Source: Salinibius halmophilus (lineage in GTDB: Bacteria > Pseudomonadota > Gammaproteobacteria > Pseudomonadales > Natronospirillaceae). From it: a DNA stretch of 64,000 nucleotides. Each line of letters opens with the position of its first letter. The stretch's first letter is position 1. Below, piece by piece: positions 1 to 7,586 of the stretch. The notes beneath the pieces are model-generated. The model was not told the origin of the DNA. It saw nothing but the letters and a program-made list of their open reading frames with translations, and ran no database searches. A program made the translations under genes and the position numbers. The DNA is taken from contig NZ_QPEP01000008.1 of NCBI RefSeq assembly GCF_003577475.1, positions 80,128 to 144,127 on the forward strand, read 5' to 3'.

Positions 1-1
1 C

Positions 2-141
2 CATCCCTGTCCGCACCGCAATCATGCTCCTGCGACTTGCTCTGTACGGACATCCCTGTCCGCACCGCAATCATGCTCCTGCGACTTGCTATGTACGGAC
101 ATCCCTGTCCGCAAGCATTCGCTTCGCGAATGACTTACGGA
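2..141. repeat. Tandem repeat, 49-bp unit, about 2.8 copies, cut by window edge
   Basis: Two units of 49 bp (2-50 and 51-99) differ at one base. A third, divergent unit (100-141) starts with the same CATCCCTGTCCGCA and ends with TACGGA, but its middle is replaced by a hairpin CATTCGC-TTC-GCGAATG. The CATCCCTGT start is also found in the core of the inverted-repeat elements further right. The array may continue to the left of the window. No coding sequence is seen in it. Confidence 0.85.
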
Positions 142-163
142 CCTACGGTTAAATGCTTTACAA

Positions 164-179
164 TGTTTCACGTGAAACA
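164..179. promoter_or_regulatory. parS centromere site (ParB binding)
   Basis: TGTTTCACGTGAAACA is a perfect 16-bp palindrome identical to the widely conserved chromosomal parS consensus bound by ParB. Known parS sites cluster near the replication origin and seed the ParB complex for chromosome segregation. It lies just upstream of the LysR gene and overlaps that gene's first possible ATG (179), which supports the downstream GTG start. The match is seen directly; the function is inferred from the consensus. Confidence 0.85.
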
Positions 180-193
180 TGGAGTGCGAACTT

Positions 194-1132
194 GTGAAGC
201 TTGCTGATATTGACCTTAACTTATTGATTTTCTTAGATGTTTTGCTGGATGAGCAGAATGTTTCGCGGGCAGCTGAGCGGATGAATATGACTCAGCCAGC
301 AATGAGTAATGCGTTAAAACGGCTGCGGGCATTATTGAACGATCCTCTGCTCGTACGCACGCGCAATGGCATGACGCCAACTCCAAAAGCGATTGATCTC
401 GCTCCTCAGGTTAAGCAAATCGTAGAGTCGTTGGAGCATATTCTCAGCCCCAGTGGTGAGTTTGAACCGGCTGCCAGTGACCGAGTGTTTCGCATTATGG
501 CGAGCGACTATGCAGCTTCAACATTGATGCCGCCGATCATTGAGCGCATCTCCCCTATCGCACCTAATATCGCCATTGATGTAATGACCCCAAGTGATGT
601 GTCGGTAGCAGACGTTGAGTTGGGCAATGTTGATTTGGCCATTAACCGATTTGATGCGCTACCTGGCTCGTTTCACCAGCGACAAATCTGGCATGATGAT
701 TTTGCTTGTGTCATGTCGGCAAACAACCCGATCAGCTCACTTGATTTAACCACCTATTTGCAAGCACAACACGTTTGGGTGTCGAAAACAGGCTATGGTG
801 TTGGTGTTGGTATGAAACGCGAGTCGGTGCAGCAGCAGGGCTGGGTGGATGCCGCGTTGCAAGCACTAGGTCATGAGCGCCATATTCAAGTATTTACACG
901 TAACTACCAGGTGGCCATTCATCTCGCTCGTACTACCAATATGATCGCGACACTTCCCTATCGTGCGGCGATGCTAGTTAAGGATGATCCGGCGCTAAAA
1001 GTAGTTCAGGTTCCCTTTACGATTCCTCAGATTGAGTTAAAAATGATTTGGAGTGAGTTGCTTCATAAAGACGCGGGACACCAATGGTTACGTGGTTTAA
1101 TCATCCAAGCAGCGAACGAAATATCCTTTTAA
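194..1132 (+). CDS. LysR-family transcriptional regulator
   Basis: A 312-residue LysR-type regulator. The N-terminal winged helix-turn-helix (roughly residues 5-65) carries the typical SRAAERMNMTQPAMSNALKR recognition region, followed by LVRTRNGMTPT. The rest is the effector-binding fold of two alpha/beta subdomains. GTG 194 is preferred because GGAG (181-184) sits 9 bases upstream, while the ATG at 179 is inside the parS palindrome. LysR proteins usually control a divergent or nearby gene, but no divergent partner is visible before the left edge, so target and ligand are unknown. It ends about 150 bp before an unrelated repair gene. Confidence 0.9.
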   Translation: MKLADIDLNLLIFLDVLLDEQNVSRAAERMNMTQPAMSNALKRLRALLNDPLLVRTRNGMTPTPKAIDLAPQVKQIVESLEHILSPSGEFEPAASDRVFRIMASDYAASTLMPPIIERISPIAPNIAIDVMTPSDVSVADVELGNVDLAINRFDALPGSFHQRQIWHDDFACVMSANNPISSLDLTTYLQAQHVWVSKTGYGVGVGMKRESVQQQGWVDAALQALGHERHIQVFTRNYQVAIHLARTTNMIATLPYRAAMLVKDDPALKVVQVPFTIPQIELKMIWSELLHKDAGHQWLRGLIIQAANEISF

Positions 1133-1280
1133 ATTAACAACTTGTCGCACTTTTTTCGTACTCGTCATAAAGTTCTCAAACAGCACTGATACATATTGAC
1201 CTAATCTTAGATTAGCGATATTAAGATGGCATACCGCCAGCATAAGGTTGGCGCTGTCATCGGTGTGAATTGGAGTCCTC

Positions 1281-1952
1281 ATGACCGTAGATGAAGTGAT
1301 CGCGCAGTTACAAGCGAACGGCGACGAAAACCATATTGAACAGTTTCAACGCCAAGGGGTTAAGCTTGAAACCTTTGGTGTTTCCTACAGCAAGTTAAAG
1401 CGAATTGCTAAAACCATCGACTGCGATCACGAACTGGCGGAAGCGCTCTGGCAGGCGCCAGTTCATGATGCGCGCGCGCTGGCTTGTATGATTGTTGATT
1501 TACAGGCAATTGCTAGTCAACGTGAAGCCTGGGCCGATGCAGTGGATAATATTCAGATCTGCGACGCTGTCGGACGTATGTTATCTAAAGTGGTGGCTAC
1601 GGAGTCTGCCGAGCCGTTGCCTAACTGGCGACAACATGAGAACCCATGGCATCGCCGTATGGGCTGGCAAGCAGTGTTGCTCTCGGCGCAAAAGCATCAG
1701 ATGTCGGATGATGATGCTGAGGCGTTCCTAGCGGAAATTCATCGCACTATTCGAGGTGAACAAGGTGTGGTGCAAGAGATGCAGCTGATGGCGCTGATGG
1801 CGATTGGTTTAATCGACCCAACCTGGCGCGCTGAAGTTGAGCAGGTTGCCGAAGATATTGCTGATTTAAAGATCAAGCACCCAGACAGTAAGTTTCGCCA
1901 GCCAGATCCAATTAAGTACCTAGAGAAAAAATGGGATCGCGAGGACTTCTAA
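1281..1952 (+). CDS. DNA alkylation repair (AlkD-like HEAT-repeat) protein
   Basis: A 223-residue helical protein resembling the AlkD-like DNA alkylation repair family, which removes alkylated bases using HEAT-like repeats that grip the DNA backbone. Family-like signs are an early segment on fixed spacing (GVSYSKLKRIAK), the LW-aP-H-ARALA helix, a central NPWHRRMGWQA stretch, and a C-terminal YLEKKWDRE. It is a single gene with GGAG eight bases before the ATG. It converges on the acyltransferase gene and shares a bidirectional terminator with it. The catalytic residues were not assigned, so activity is an inference from the family. Confidence 0.65.
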   Translation: MTVDEVIAQLQANGDENHIEQFQRQGVKLETFGVSYSKLKRIAKTIDCDHELAEALWQAPVHDARALACMIVDLQAIASQREAWADAVDNIQICDAVGRMLSKVVATESAEPLPNWRQHENPWHRRMGWQAVLLSAQKHQMSDDDAEAFLAEIHRTIRGEQGVVQEMQLMALMAIGLIDPTWRAEVEQVAEDIADLKIKHPDSKFRQPDPIKYLEKKWDREDF

Positions 1953-1954
1953 TC

Positions 1955-1988
1955 AAAAAAGCCGCACTGAGATGAGTGCGGCTTTTTA
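1955..1988. terminator. Bidirectional rho-independent terminator
   Basis: A GC-rich stem (GCCGCACT/AGTGCGGC) with a short GAGATG loop is flanked by an A-run on the left and a T-run on the right. It therefore works for both the repair gene (+) and the convergent acyltransferase gene (-). Confidence 0.85.
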
Positions 1989-2011
1989 TTTGGCAAGTAT
2001 GCTTGCAACTG

Positions 2012-2719
2012 TTAAGGCTCTATCGCCTCGCACACTTGTTTTTCAATCTGTTTGATGTGTGCTGCAAGTTTGCCTTCTTGAATGTCTACAGCAGGCAAAA
2101 TTCTCACTACAATGGTGCCTGGGCGTTTGCTAAAACCCTTGGCCGGCCAGAACTTACCAGCATTGTGCGCTACGGGTAGAATTTTTGCGTTGGTTTTTTT
2201 AGCCAGCATAAATCCACCTTGTTTAAAGTCACCCGCTTCTCCATGCGCTTTGCGCGTACCCTCAGGGAAGATCAACACGTGAAAGCCTTGTTTTAAGCGT
2301 TCACCACCTTGTTCGATGATTTGGTTTAATGCGGCACGGCCATCGGTGCGATCGATCGCAATAGGGTTCGCCATTGCAAAGGCCCAACCAAAGAATGGAA
2401 TCTTTAACAGGCTGCGCTTCACCACTTGCGTTTGTGGTTGCAGTAGTTTTTGTAAGAAGAAGGTTTCCCAAGCGCTTTGGTGATTAGCGGCAATCACTAC
2501 TGGTTCGTTTGGCAGGTTCTCTACCCCTTCTATACGATAGTTAATGCCTAGCACCCAGCGTGCTGCCCAAGCAGAAAAGCTCGCCCAGACGCCAATAACA
2601 ACCCTATAGCGTTGCTGCGGTTTTAGCGGCAGGGCAATCAACAATGAAATGATCGACCAACTGATGGTGAACGGCCCGTAAAAACAGGCGTAAAAAATGA
2701 ACGTCCGTAAAAAATTCAT
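2012..2719 (-). CDS. 1-acyl-sn-glycerol-3-phosphate acyltransferase (PlsC family)
   Basis: A 235-residue membrane-associated acyltransferase of the PlsC/LPLAT family, which adds the second acyl chain to lysophosphatidic acid in phospholipid synthesis. Two N-terminal hydrophobic segments (about residues 5-30 and 35-60) are followed by block I NHQSAWE, an HX4E variant of the usual HX4D catalytic motif, and block III FPEGTR. The glutamate variant is common in this proteobacterial subgroup and is not taken as inactivation. It is a single gene, and the start ATG at 2719 fits the hydrophobic N-terminus. Confidence 0.85.
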   Translation of the reverse strand: MNFLRTFIFYACFYGPFTISWSIISLLIALPLKPQQRYRVVIGVWASFSAWAARWVLGINYRIEGVENLPNEPVVIAANHQSAWETFFLQKLLQPQTQVVKRSLLKIPFFGWAFAMANPIAIDRTDGRAALNQIIEQGGERLKQGFHVLIFPEGTRKAHGEAGDFKQGGFMLAKKTNAKILPVAHNAGKFWPAKGFSKRPGTIVVRILPAVDIQEGKLAAHIKQIEKQVCEAIEP

Positions 2720-2899
2720 AGCTCTACTACTACAGTTATCTCAATTGTGATAAGCATAAGGTATTAACTGAACGGGAAATATACAGACTTAGGCAAAGGC
2801 GTTATGCCTTAACGACATAGGTAGCTGCACTACCTGAAAAGTGGGTATATTACTCTCCAGCACCCCCCTACTTGCGGCGAAATCATTAAGGAGCCAAAG

Positions 2900-3661
2900 A
2901 TGAGCGAGCCAAATCCATATCAGACACCAGAAGCTGAACCTACCAATACGGTGGTAACCAAACATAAGTATCCGCTACTTTCGTCGTTGTTAGATGTCTT
3001 CATCGCCCCGAACAAGGTGATGTCGCAAGTCGTAAAAGGCGGTTATGGCTGGTGGTTGCCAACCCTAATCTTAATGATCGCTATGGCAGCTCCCCTCATA
3101 TTACATCCGTTGTCGATGACCAGTGGCCAGTATGTAGAGATGCAGGTTGAGCAGTTAGAAGCCATGGGGCAGGAAGTGACCTCAGATGTGGTTGCTGGAA
3201 TCCAGATGACAGCCGATTTCGCCGTTTGGATGAACTTGGTTGGTATTATTATCTTCCCTATTGTGTTTGTCATAAGTGCGCTTTATTACTGGCTAGCGGG
3301 TTTAGTCGTCGCAGAAGACCGGCCTAAGTTCTCTATGGCTTACAATCTGACTGTTTGGTCAATGATGCCGGTAGTTTTCACCTCATTGTTGCAGGTGATT
3401 AACATTCAATTGAGTGGCGCCCCGCTGAATCAATTCGAACTCGATCCAACAACATTCTCAAACCTATTAGCACTGCCTATGGAAACCTATGCTGGTGCGT
3501 TAGCGGCCACACTTAACCCGTTTTCTATCTGGGCTATGGTGCTAGCATTTTTAGGGTTCCGTTACTTAAATGGCGGCGGCACCGTCAGTGCAGTTATTGT
3601 TGCATTCGTTTTGCCACTACTCTTAAGTGCAAGCATTGCTGCCATTCCATTTGCCCTGTAA
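2900..3661 (+). CDS. YIP1-family integral membrane protein
   Basis: A 253-residue membrane protein with a short polar N-terminus (SEPNPYQTPEAEP) and about five transmembrane segments. The layout, with the GGYGWWLPTLIL start of the membrane part and the LGFRYLNGG near the end, is typical of bacterial YIP1 family proteins. Their role is not well defined. AAGGAG lies 6 bases before the ATG. The stop codon is only 11 bases before the next gene, whose Shine-Dalgarno overlaps it, so this is probably the first gene of the export operon that follows. A helper role in that transporter is only an inference. Confidence 0.75.
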   Translation: MSEPNPYQTPEAEPTNTVVTKHKYPLLSSLLDVFIAPNKVMSQVVKGGYGWWLPTLILMIAMAAPLILHPLSMTSGQYVEMQVEQLEAMGQEVTSDVVAGIQMTADFAVWMNLVGIIIFPIVFVISALYYWLAGLVVAEDRPKFSMAYNLTVWSMMPVVFTSLLQVINIQLSGAPLNQFELDPTTFSNLLALPMETYAGALAATLNPFSIWAMVLAFLGFRYLNGGGTVSAVIVAFVLPLLLSASIAAIPFAL

Positions 3662-3672
3662 GGACCTGATAA

Positions 3673-4833
3673 ATGGCCAAACTATTTAAAACCCTGCTGC
3701 TATTGGCAGTGATTGCCGGCGCGGTCTTCTTTGTGTACCAACGCAATCAAAATGCCAGTGCTGAAGCTGCTGCTGGTATCAGTGTCACGGTTGAGGAGGT
3801 GTCGGTGCGCGATATCACACCACTTACGCTTTCTAGTGGCACGATCATTTATGGTGACGTGCGCCGATTGCGCCCAGATATCACTGCCCAAGCCGAGCGA
3901 GTGGCCGTGGAAGAAGGTGACCTAGTTGCGCGTGACCAGCTGTTAATTGAGCTAGACACCGAAGATTATGAAACCGAGTACGAAGGTGCGGAGGTTGCTG
4001 TGTCGTTGCAACGTCTTGCTGTTGAACGTGCTCGTTTAAACATTAGCCAAACCGAAGAGCAGTTAGCGCGGCAACGTGAATTGGTAAGCCGAAATGTGGT
4101 GGGTCGCGATACCGTCGACAGCATTGAGCGTCAGTTAGCCTTTGCTCGCTTAGACTTGCGCACGGCAGAACAACAGCTAAAACAGTCGGAAACTCAACTG
4201 CAAGCCATTCAAGATAAACTAGACAGGGCAGAAATTCGTGCCCCAATTGCTGGTATTGTTTCGGCACTGGATATCAAGGAAGGCGAAATGGCAGTGGGTA
4301 GTACAGGCCCGGCTGTTATTAGTGTTGCCGACCCTGGCGATGTGCAAGCAGAAGTGCAGGTTAACGAAGCTAAGATTGGTAATGTAGCTGTTGGCCAAGC
4401 AGTAGACGTGTATGCAGTGGCCTACCCAGATACACCAATGCGCGGCACGGTTGAGCATATTGCTACGTCGGCCCGCCCTGCGGCTGGTCGTAATGGTCTA
4501 ACGTTCACTGTCAAAATTCGTATCGACGATGACTCGGGTTTGCCAATTAAACCAGGTATGTCATGTCGGGCGGAAATTAAAGGTGATACCCGCGAGGACG
4601 TGATCTCGGTGCCAAGCATGGCGATTCAAATTGATGAAGGCCAGCCGATTGTTTGGGTGGTGGAGAACGACCAAGTTGAGCGGCGAGAAGTAGAGCTTGG
4701 CGAGCCAGACTTAAACTACCAAGAGGTGCTAAGTGGCCTAACTGCGGGTGAAACTGTGGTGACAGGCCCAGTAAGCAAGTTCTTGTTATTGGCCGACGGC
4801 GAGCCCGTTGCGGTACAAGCGACAGAGGAGTAA
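3673..4833 (+). CDS. Periplasmic adaptor subunit of a MacA-like ABC efflux system
   Basis: A 386-residue membrane fusion protein. One N-terminal membrane anchor (about residues 5-22) is followed by a lipoyl half-motif (VEEGDLVARDQLLIELD), a long alpha-helical hairpin (about 100-180, rich in Q, E, R and L), the second lipoyl half (RAPIAGIVSALDIKEGE) and a beta-barrel/membrane-proximal end. This is the HlyD/MacA adaptor architecture, which links an inner-membrane transporter to an outer-membrane channel such as TolC. Its stop overlaps the ATPase start (TAATG), so translation of the three genes is coupled. The exported substrate cannot be read from the sequence, and no outer-membrane channel gene is adjacent. 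Confidence 0.85.
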   Translation: MAKLFKTLLLLAVIAGAVFFVYQRNQNASAEAAAGISVTVEEVSVRDITPLTLSSGTIIYGDVRRLRPDITAQAERVAVEEGDLVARDQLLIELDTEDYETEYEGAEVAVSLQRLAVERARLNISQTEEQLARQRELVSRNVVGRDTVDSIERQLAFARLDLRTAEQQLKQSETQLQAIQDKLDRAEIRAPIAGIVSALDIKEGEMAVGSTGPAVISVADPGDVQAEVQVNEAKIGNVAVGQAVDVYAVAYPDTPMRGTVEHIATSARPAAGRNGLTFTVKIRIDDDSGLPIKPGMSCRAEIKGDTREDVISVPSMAIQIDEGQPIVWVVENDQVERREVELGEPDLNYQEVLSGLTAGETVVTGPVSKFLLLADGEPVAVQATEE

Positions 4834-5534
4834 TGCCTGTGAGCAACGTTATTGAGTTGCGTGGCATTGGTAAAGACTACGCGATGGGCGGAGAGGTATT
4901 CTCTGCCCTTAAGTCTATCGACTTGGATATTGGCCAAAACGAGTTTGTTGCCATCATAGGGTCGAGTGGTTCGGGTAAGTCGACACTAATGAATATCATT
5001 GGTTGTCTGGACCGCCCAACACGCGGTGACTATACCCTGGCTGGTGACGATGTCGCAAAACTGTCGGCGAATCAGCAAGCGGGTATCCGTAACCGCCAAA
5101 TTGGCTTTATCTTTCAAAGCTTTAACCTGTTGCCACGTATCAGTGCGTTACATAATGTAATGCAGCCGCTTATTTACCAAAAAGTCGGCCTTAGCAAGCG
5201 CAAGAAAATGGCCAAAGAGATGCTAGAAAAAGTTGGTCTTGGTGACAAACTCGGCAATCAGCCCAATGCTATGTCCGGTGGCCAGCGCCAGCGTGTGGCG
5301 GTCGCTAGAGCGCTGGTGACTCAGCCGTCTTTGTTACTTGCAGATGAACCTACGGGTAACCTAGATTCAAAAACGACTGAAGAAATTATGCAGTTGTTTG
5401 AGCAGCTACATGCCAGTGGCCAAACCATTGTGATTGTTACACACGAGCCAGATATCGCAGCTCGCTGTCAACGGCAAATCACACTGAAAGATGGTGCCGT
5501 GGTGTCGGATAGCAAGTATGGAGGGGCGATCTAA
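4833..5534 (+). CDS. ABC transporter ATP-binding protein (MacB/LolD type)
   Basis: A 233-residue ATPase with Walker A GSSGSGKST, Q-loop FIFQSFNLLP, signature MSGGQRQRVAVARAL, Walker B LLLADEPTGNLDS and the switch histidine in VTHE. The LADEPTGNLDS form is typical of the MacB/LolD/FtsE branch that couples to FtsX-like permeases in mechanotransmission rather than channel transport. The start overlaps the adaptor stop, and the stop overlaps the permease start. It acts in the cytoplasm as a dimer with the next gene product. Confidence 0.92.
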   Translation: MPVSNVIELRGIGKDYAMGGEVFSALKSIDLDIGQNEFVAIIGSSGSGKSTLMNIIGCLDRPTRGDYTLAGDDVAKLSANQQAGIRNRQIGFIFQSFNLLPRISALHNVMQPLIYQKVGLSKRKKMAKEMLEKVGLGDKLGNQPNAMSGGQRQRVAVARALVTQPSLLLADEPTGNLDSKTTEEIMQLFEQLHASGQTIVIVTHEPDIAARCQRQITLKDGAVVSDSKYGGAI

Positions 5535-6754
5535 TGTTTATGGTATTAGAGAGCGTTCGTTCGGCCTTCTCTGCCATTCGGGCAAATAAGCTGCGCTCGG
5601 TGCTGACGTCACTGGGCATCATTATTGGTGTAATGAGCACCATTGCCGTGATCTCATTAATTCAGGGGCTGCGCGCCTCGGTGTTGTCAGAATTTGAAGG
5701 TTTTGGTGCGAATCAGGTAGTGGTTTTCCCATCTCCAAGTGATGCGGCCGCCTCGTACGGGTTGCCACAAAATATCACAGTTGATGACTATGAGGCCGTA
5801 TTAGATGCCATTGATGGCTTTGCTGAGGCTACGGCACAAGTTAGTGTTTGGGGCGATCGCATCCGCTTTGGTGAAGAAAGCTCAGGCGCCTCAGTTACAG
5901 GTGTTTACCCAGAGCAATACATTATTAATGACCTGAGCATTGCTTATGGCCGCCCTACCGTAGCCGGTGATGGTACGGCCCGCAATCCTGTTATGGTAGT
6001 GGGGCAATCGTTATTAGAAGACCTAGAAATAGCGCCAGATGAAGCCGTGGGTAAATACGTTGAGTTTAATGGTGACTGGTACTTAATTGTTGGGGTGCTA
6101 GAAAAGATTGGTGCAGTATTCGGCCAAGACCAAGACAACGTTGCCTATGTTCCATTCGAAGTAGCCGCTCAGCAGAGCGCGGTGGAGCCATCCGTGGTGA
6201 TCTTCGTGAATGTGTTTGAAACCGACAACGTGCCTTTTGTATTAAGTCGTATCAAACAAGCTTTGCGACTTCAGCACGGTATTTCGGGCGATATGCCAGA
6301 TGACTTCCAAACCTTTACGGGTGACCAAGCCATCGCCCAAATTGACACTATTACCGGTGTGCTCACCGCGGTGTTTGGCGGCGTTGTTGCCATTTCATTA
6401 TTGGTTGGTGGCATTGGCATTATGAATATTATGCTGGTGTCGGTGACCGAGCGTACCCGTGAAATTGGCATCTGCAAGGCACTCGGTGCTACGCGGGCGC
6501 AAATACTGCTGCAATTTTTGATTGAGGCGGTAGTGCTGTGCTTAGTGGGTGGGGTGATAGGTATTCTGCTCGGCTCGGCGATTGGTTTGGGCATTGCGCC
6601 ATTGATTCCTGGGTTTGAAGCACAGGCCGTGATCCCATTGTGGGCCATCGCCTTGGCACTTGGGTTCTCTACTGGTGTTGGCGTGATCTTTGGCATTTTG
6701 CCAGCAGCGAAAGCGGCTAGCCTAGACCCAATCGACGCACTTAGATACGAGTAG
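5534..6754 (+). CDS. ABC transporter permease (MacB/FtsX type)
   Basis: A 406-residue permease with an N-terminal transmembrane helix (around 20-45), a large periplasmic MacB_PCD domain (about 50-270) and three C-terminal helices, including the VGGIGIMNIMLVSVTERTRE segment that marks this family. With the adaptor and ATPase genes it forms a MacAB-like tripartite exporter, split so that ATPase and permease are separate proteins. A strong terminator follows 20 bases after the stop, closing the operon. Confidence 0.92.
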   Translation: MFMVLESVRSAFSAIRANKLRSVLTSLGIIIGVMSTIAVISLIQGLRASVLSEFEGFGANQVVVFPSPSDAAASYGLPQNITVDDYEAVLDAIDGFAEATAQVSVWGDRIRFGEESSGASVTGVYPEQYIINDLSIAYGRPTVAGDGTARNPVMVVGQSLLEDLEIAPDEAVGKYVEFNGDWYLIVGVLEKIGAVFGQDQDNVAYVPFEVAAQQSAVEPSVVIFVNVFETDNVPFVLSRIKQALRLQHGISGDMPDDFQTFTGDQAIAQIDTITGVLTAVFGGVVAISLLVGGIGIMNIMLVSVTERTREIGICKALGATRAQILLQFLIEAVVLCLVGGVIGILLGSAIGLGIAPLIPGFEAQAVIPLWAIALALGFSTGVGVIFGILPAAKAASLDPIDALRYE

Positions 6755-6772
6755 CGTTAACCTGTTTCATAT

Positions 6773-6804
6773 AAAGTCGGTGCGCTTTGCACCGACTTTT
6801 TTTT
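6773..6804 (+). terminator. Rho-independent terminator of the MacAB-like operon
   Basis: The stem AAGTCGGTGC/GCACCGACTT with a five-base loop is followed by eight T residues, directly downstream of the permease stop. Confidence 0.9.
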
Positions 6805-6860
6805 GGCTAAAAAAAAATCGACTATGCTTATTAGACGATGCCAATAATTAGGGTATGGCT

Positions 6861-7586
6861 GTGTCAGATCAATACCGCAACGAGCACTTGCAAACGCTGG
6901 GGCTGTTAACGTCCGGCGTAGCACATGAGTTGAATACGCCATTATCGGTGCTACGCAGTAATAGCAAGGTACTCACTGAGCTGTTGGAAGAACTTCGCGA
7001 GGCTGAGTCCGACGAGTCTCGAGCGGAGTTGCTAGAAGAATGCCGTCAAATTAATTTTGATGCCGAGCGAGGTATCGAACAGTTAATCGATATTGTTGGC
7101 GCCATTTCTGTGTTCAATAAAGACCAAGCCGAACTCGATACCTTCGATATTCGGGTACCCATCGAATATGCTTTAAAACTCGTTTGGAACCGTTTCAAGT
7201 ACGATGTACAAGTCGTCACCGAGTTTACTGAAAATGCGCTAGTGAGCGGCCAGCTTGGACAGTTGGTGCAAGTGTTCGTTAACTTATCTGTCAACTCCGT
7301 GCAGGCCATGCAGGACGTGCAAGAGAAGCGTTTTCAAATTACCACCAAGGTAGACGATAAAACCGTATTAGTGGTGGTATCGGATAACGGGCCGGGTATC
7401 CCCTCCGACAAGAAAGATGAAGTATTTCAGCCATTTTTTACCACCAAAAAAGATGGCACAGGCACAGGGCTAGGGCTTGCCATTGTTGCCGATATCCTTG
7501 CGAAGCATCACGGCTCGGTTGCAATTAGTGACTCGGTACTGGGTGGTGCAACATTTGAGCTTCGTTTCCCTTTAGGGGGTGAATAA
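6861..7586 (+). CDS. Soluble histidine kinase without a sensor domain
   Basis: A 241-residue kinase that begins almost at the H-box: GVAHELNTPL places the phospho-accepting histidine at about residue 22. A dimerisation helix follows, then an ATPase domain with an N-box (VNLSVNSVQAM), G1 (VSDNGPGIP), F-box (FQPFFTTK) and G2 ([10 protein letters not shown]). There is no transmembrane, PAS or GAF domain, so the signal must come from a partner. GTG 6861 is preferred because AGGG (6850-6853) is 7 bases upstream; the ATG at 6855 would leave only one base. The stop overlaps the next kinase (TAATG), which suggests the two act as a pair. Confidence 0.85.
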   Translation: MSDQYRNEHLQTLGLLTSGVAHELNTPLSVLRSNSKVLTELLEELREAESDESRAELLEECRQINFDAERGIEQLIDIVGAISVFNKDQAELDTFDIRVPIEYALKLVWNRFKYDVQVVTEFTENALVSGQLGQLVQVFVNLSVNSVQAMQDVQEKRFQITTKVDDKTVLVVVSDNGPGIPSDKKDEVFQPFFTTKKDGTGTGLGLAIVADILAKHHGSVAISDSVLGGATFELRFPLGGE

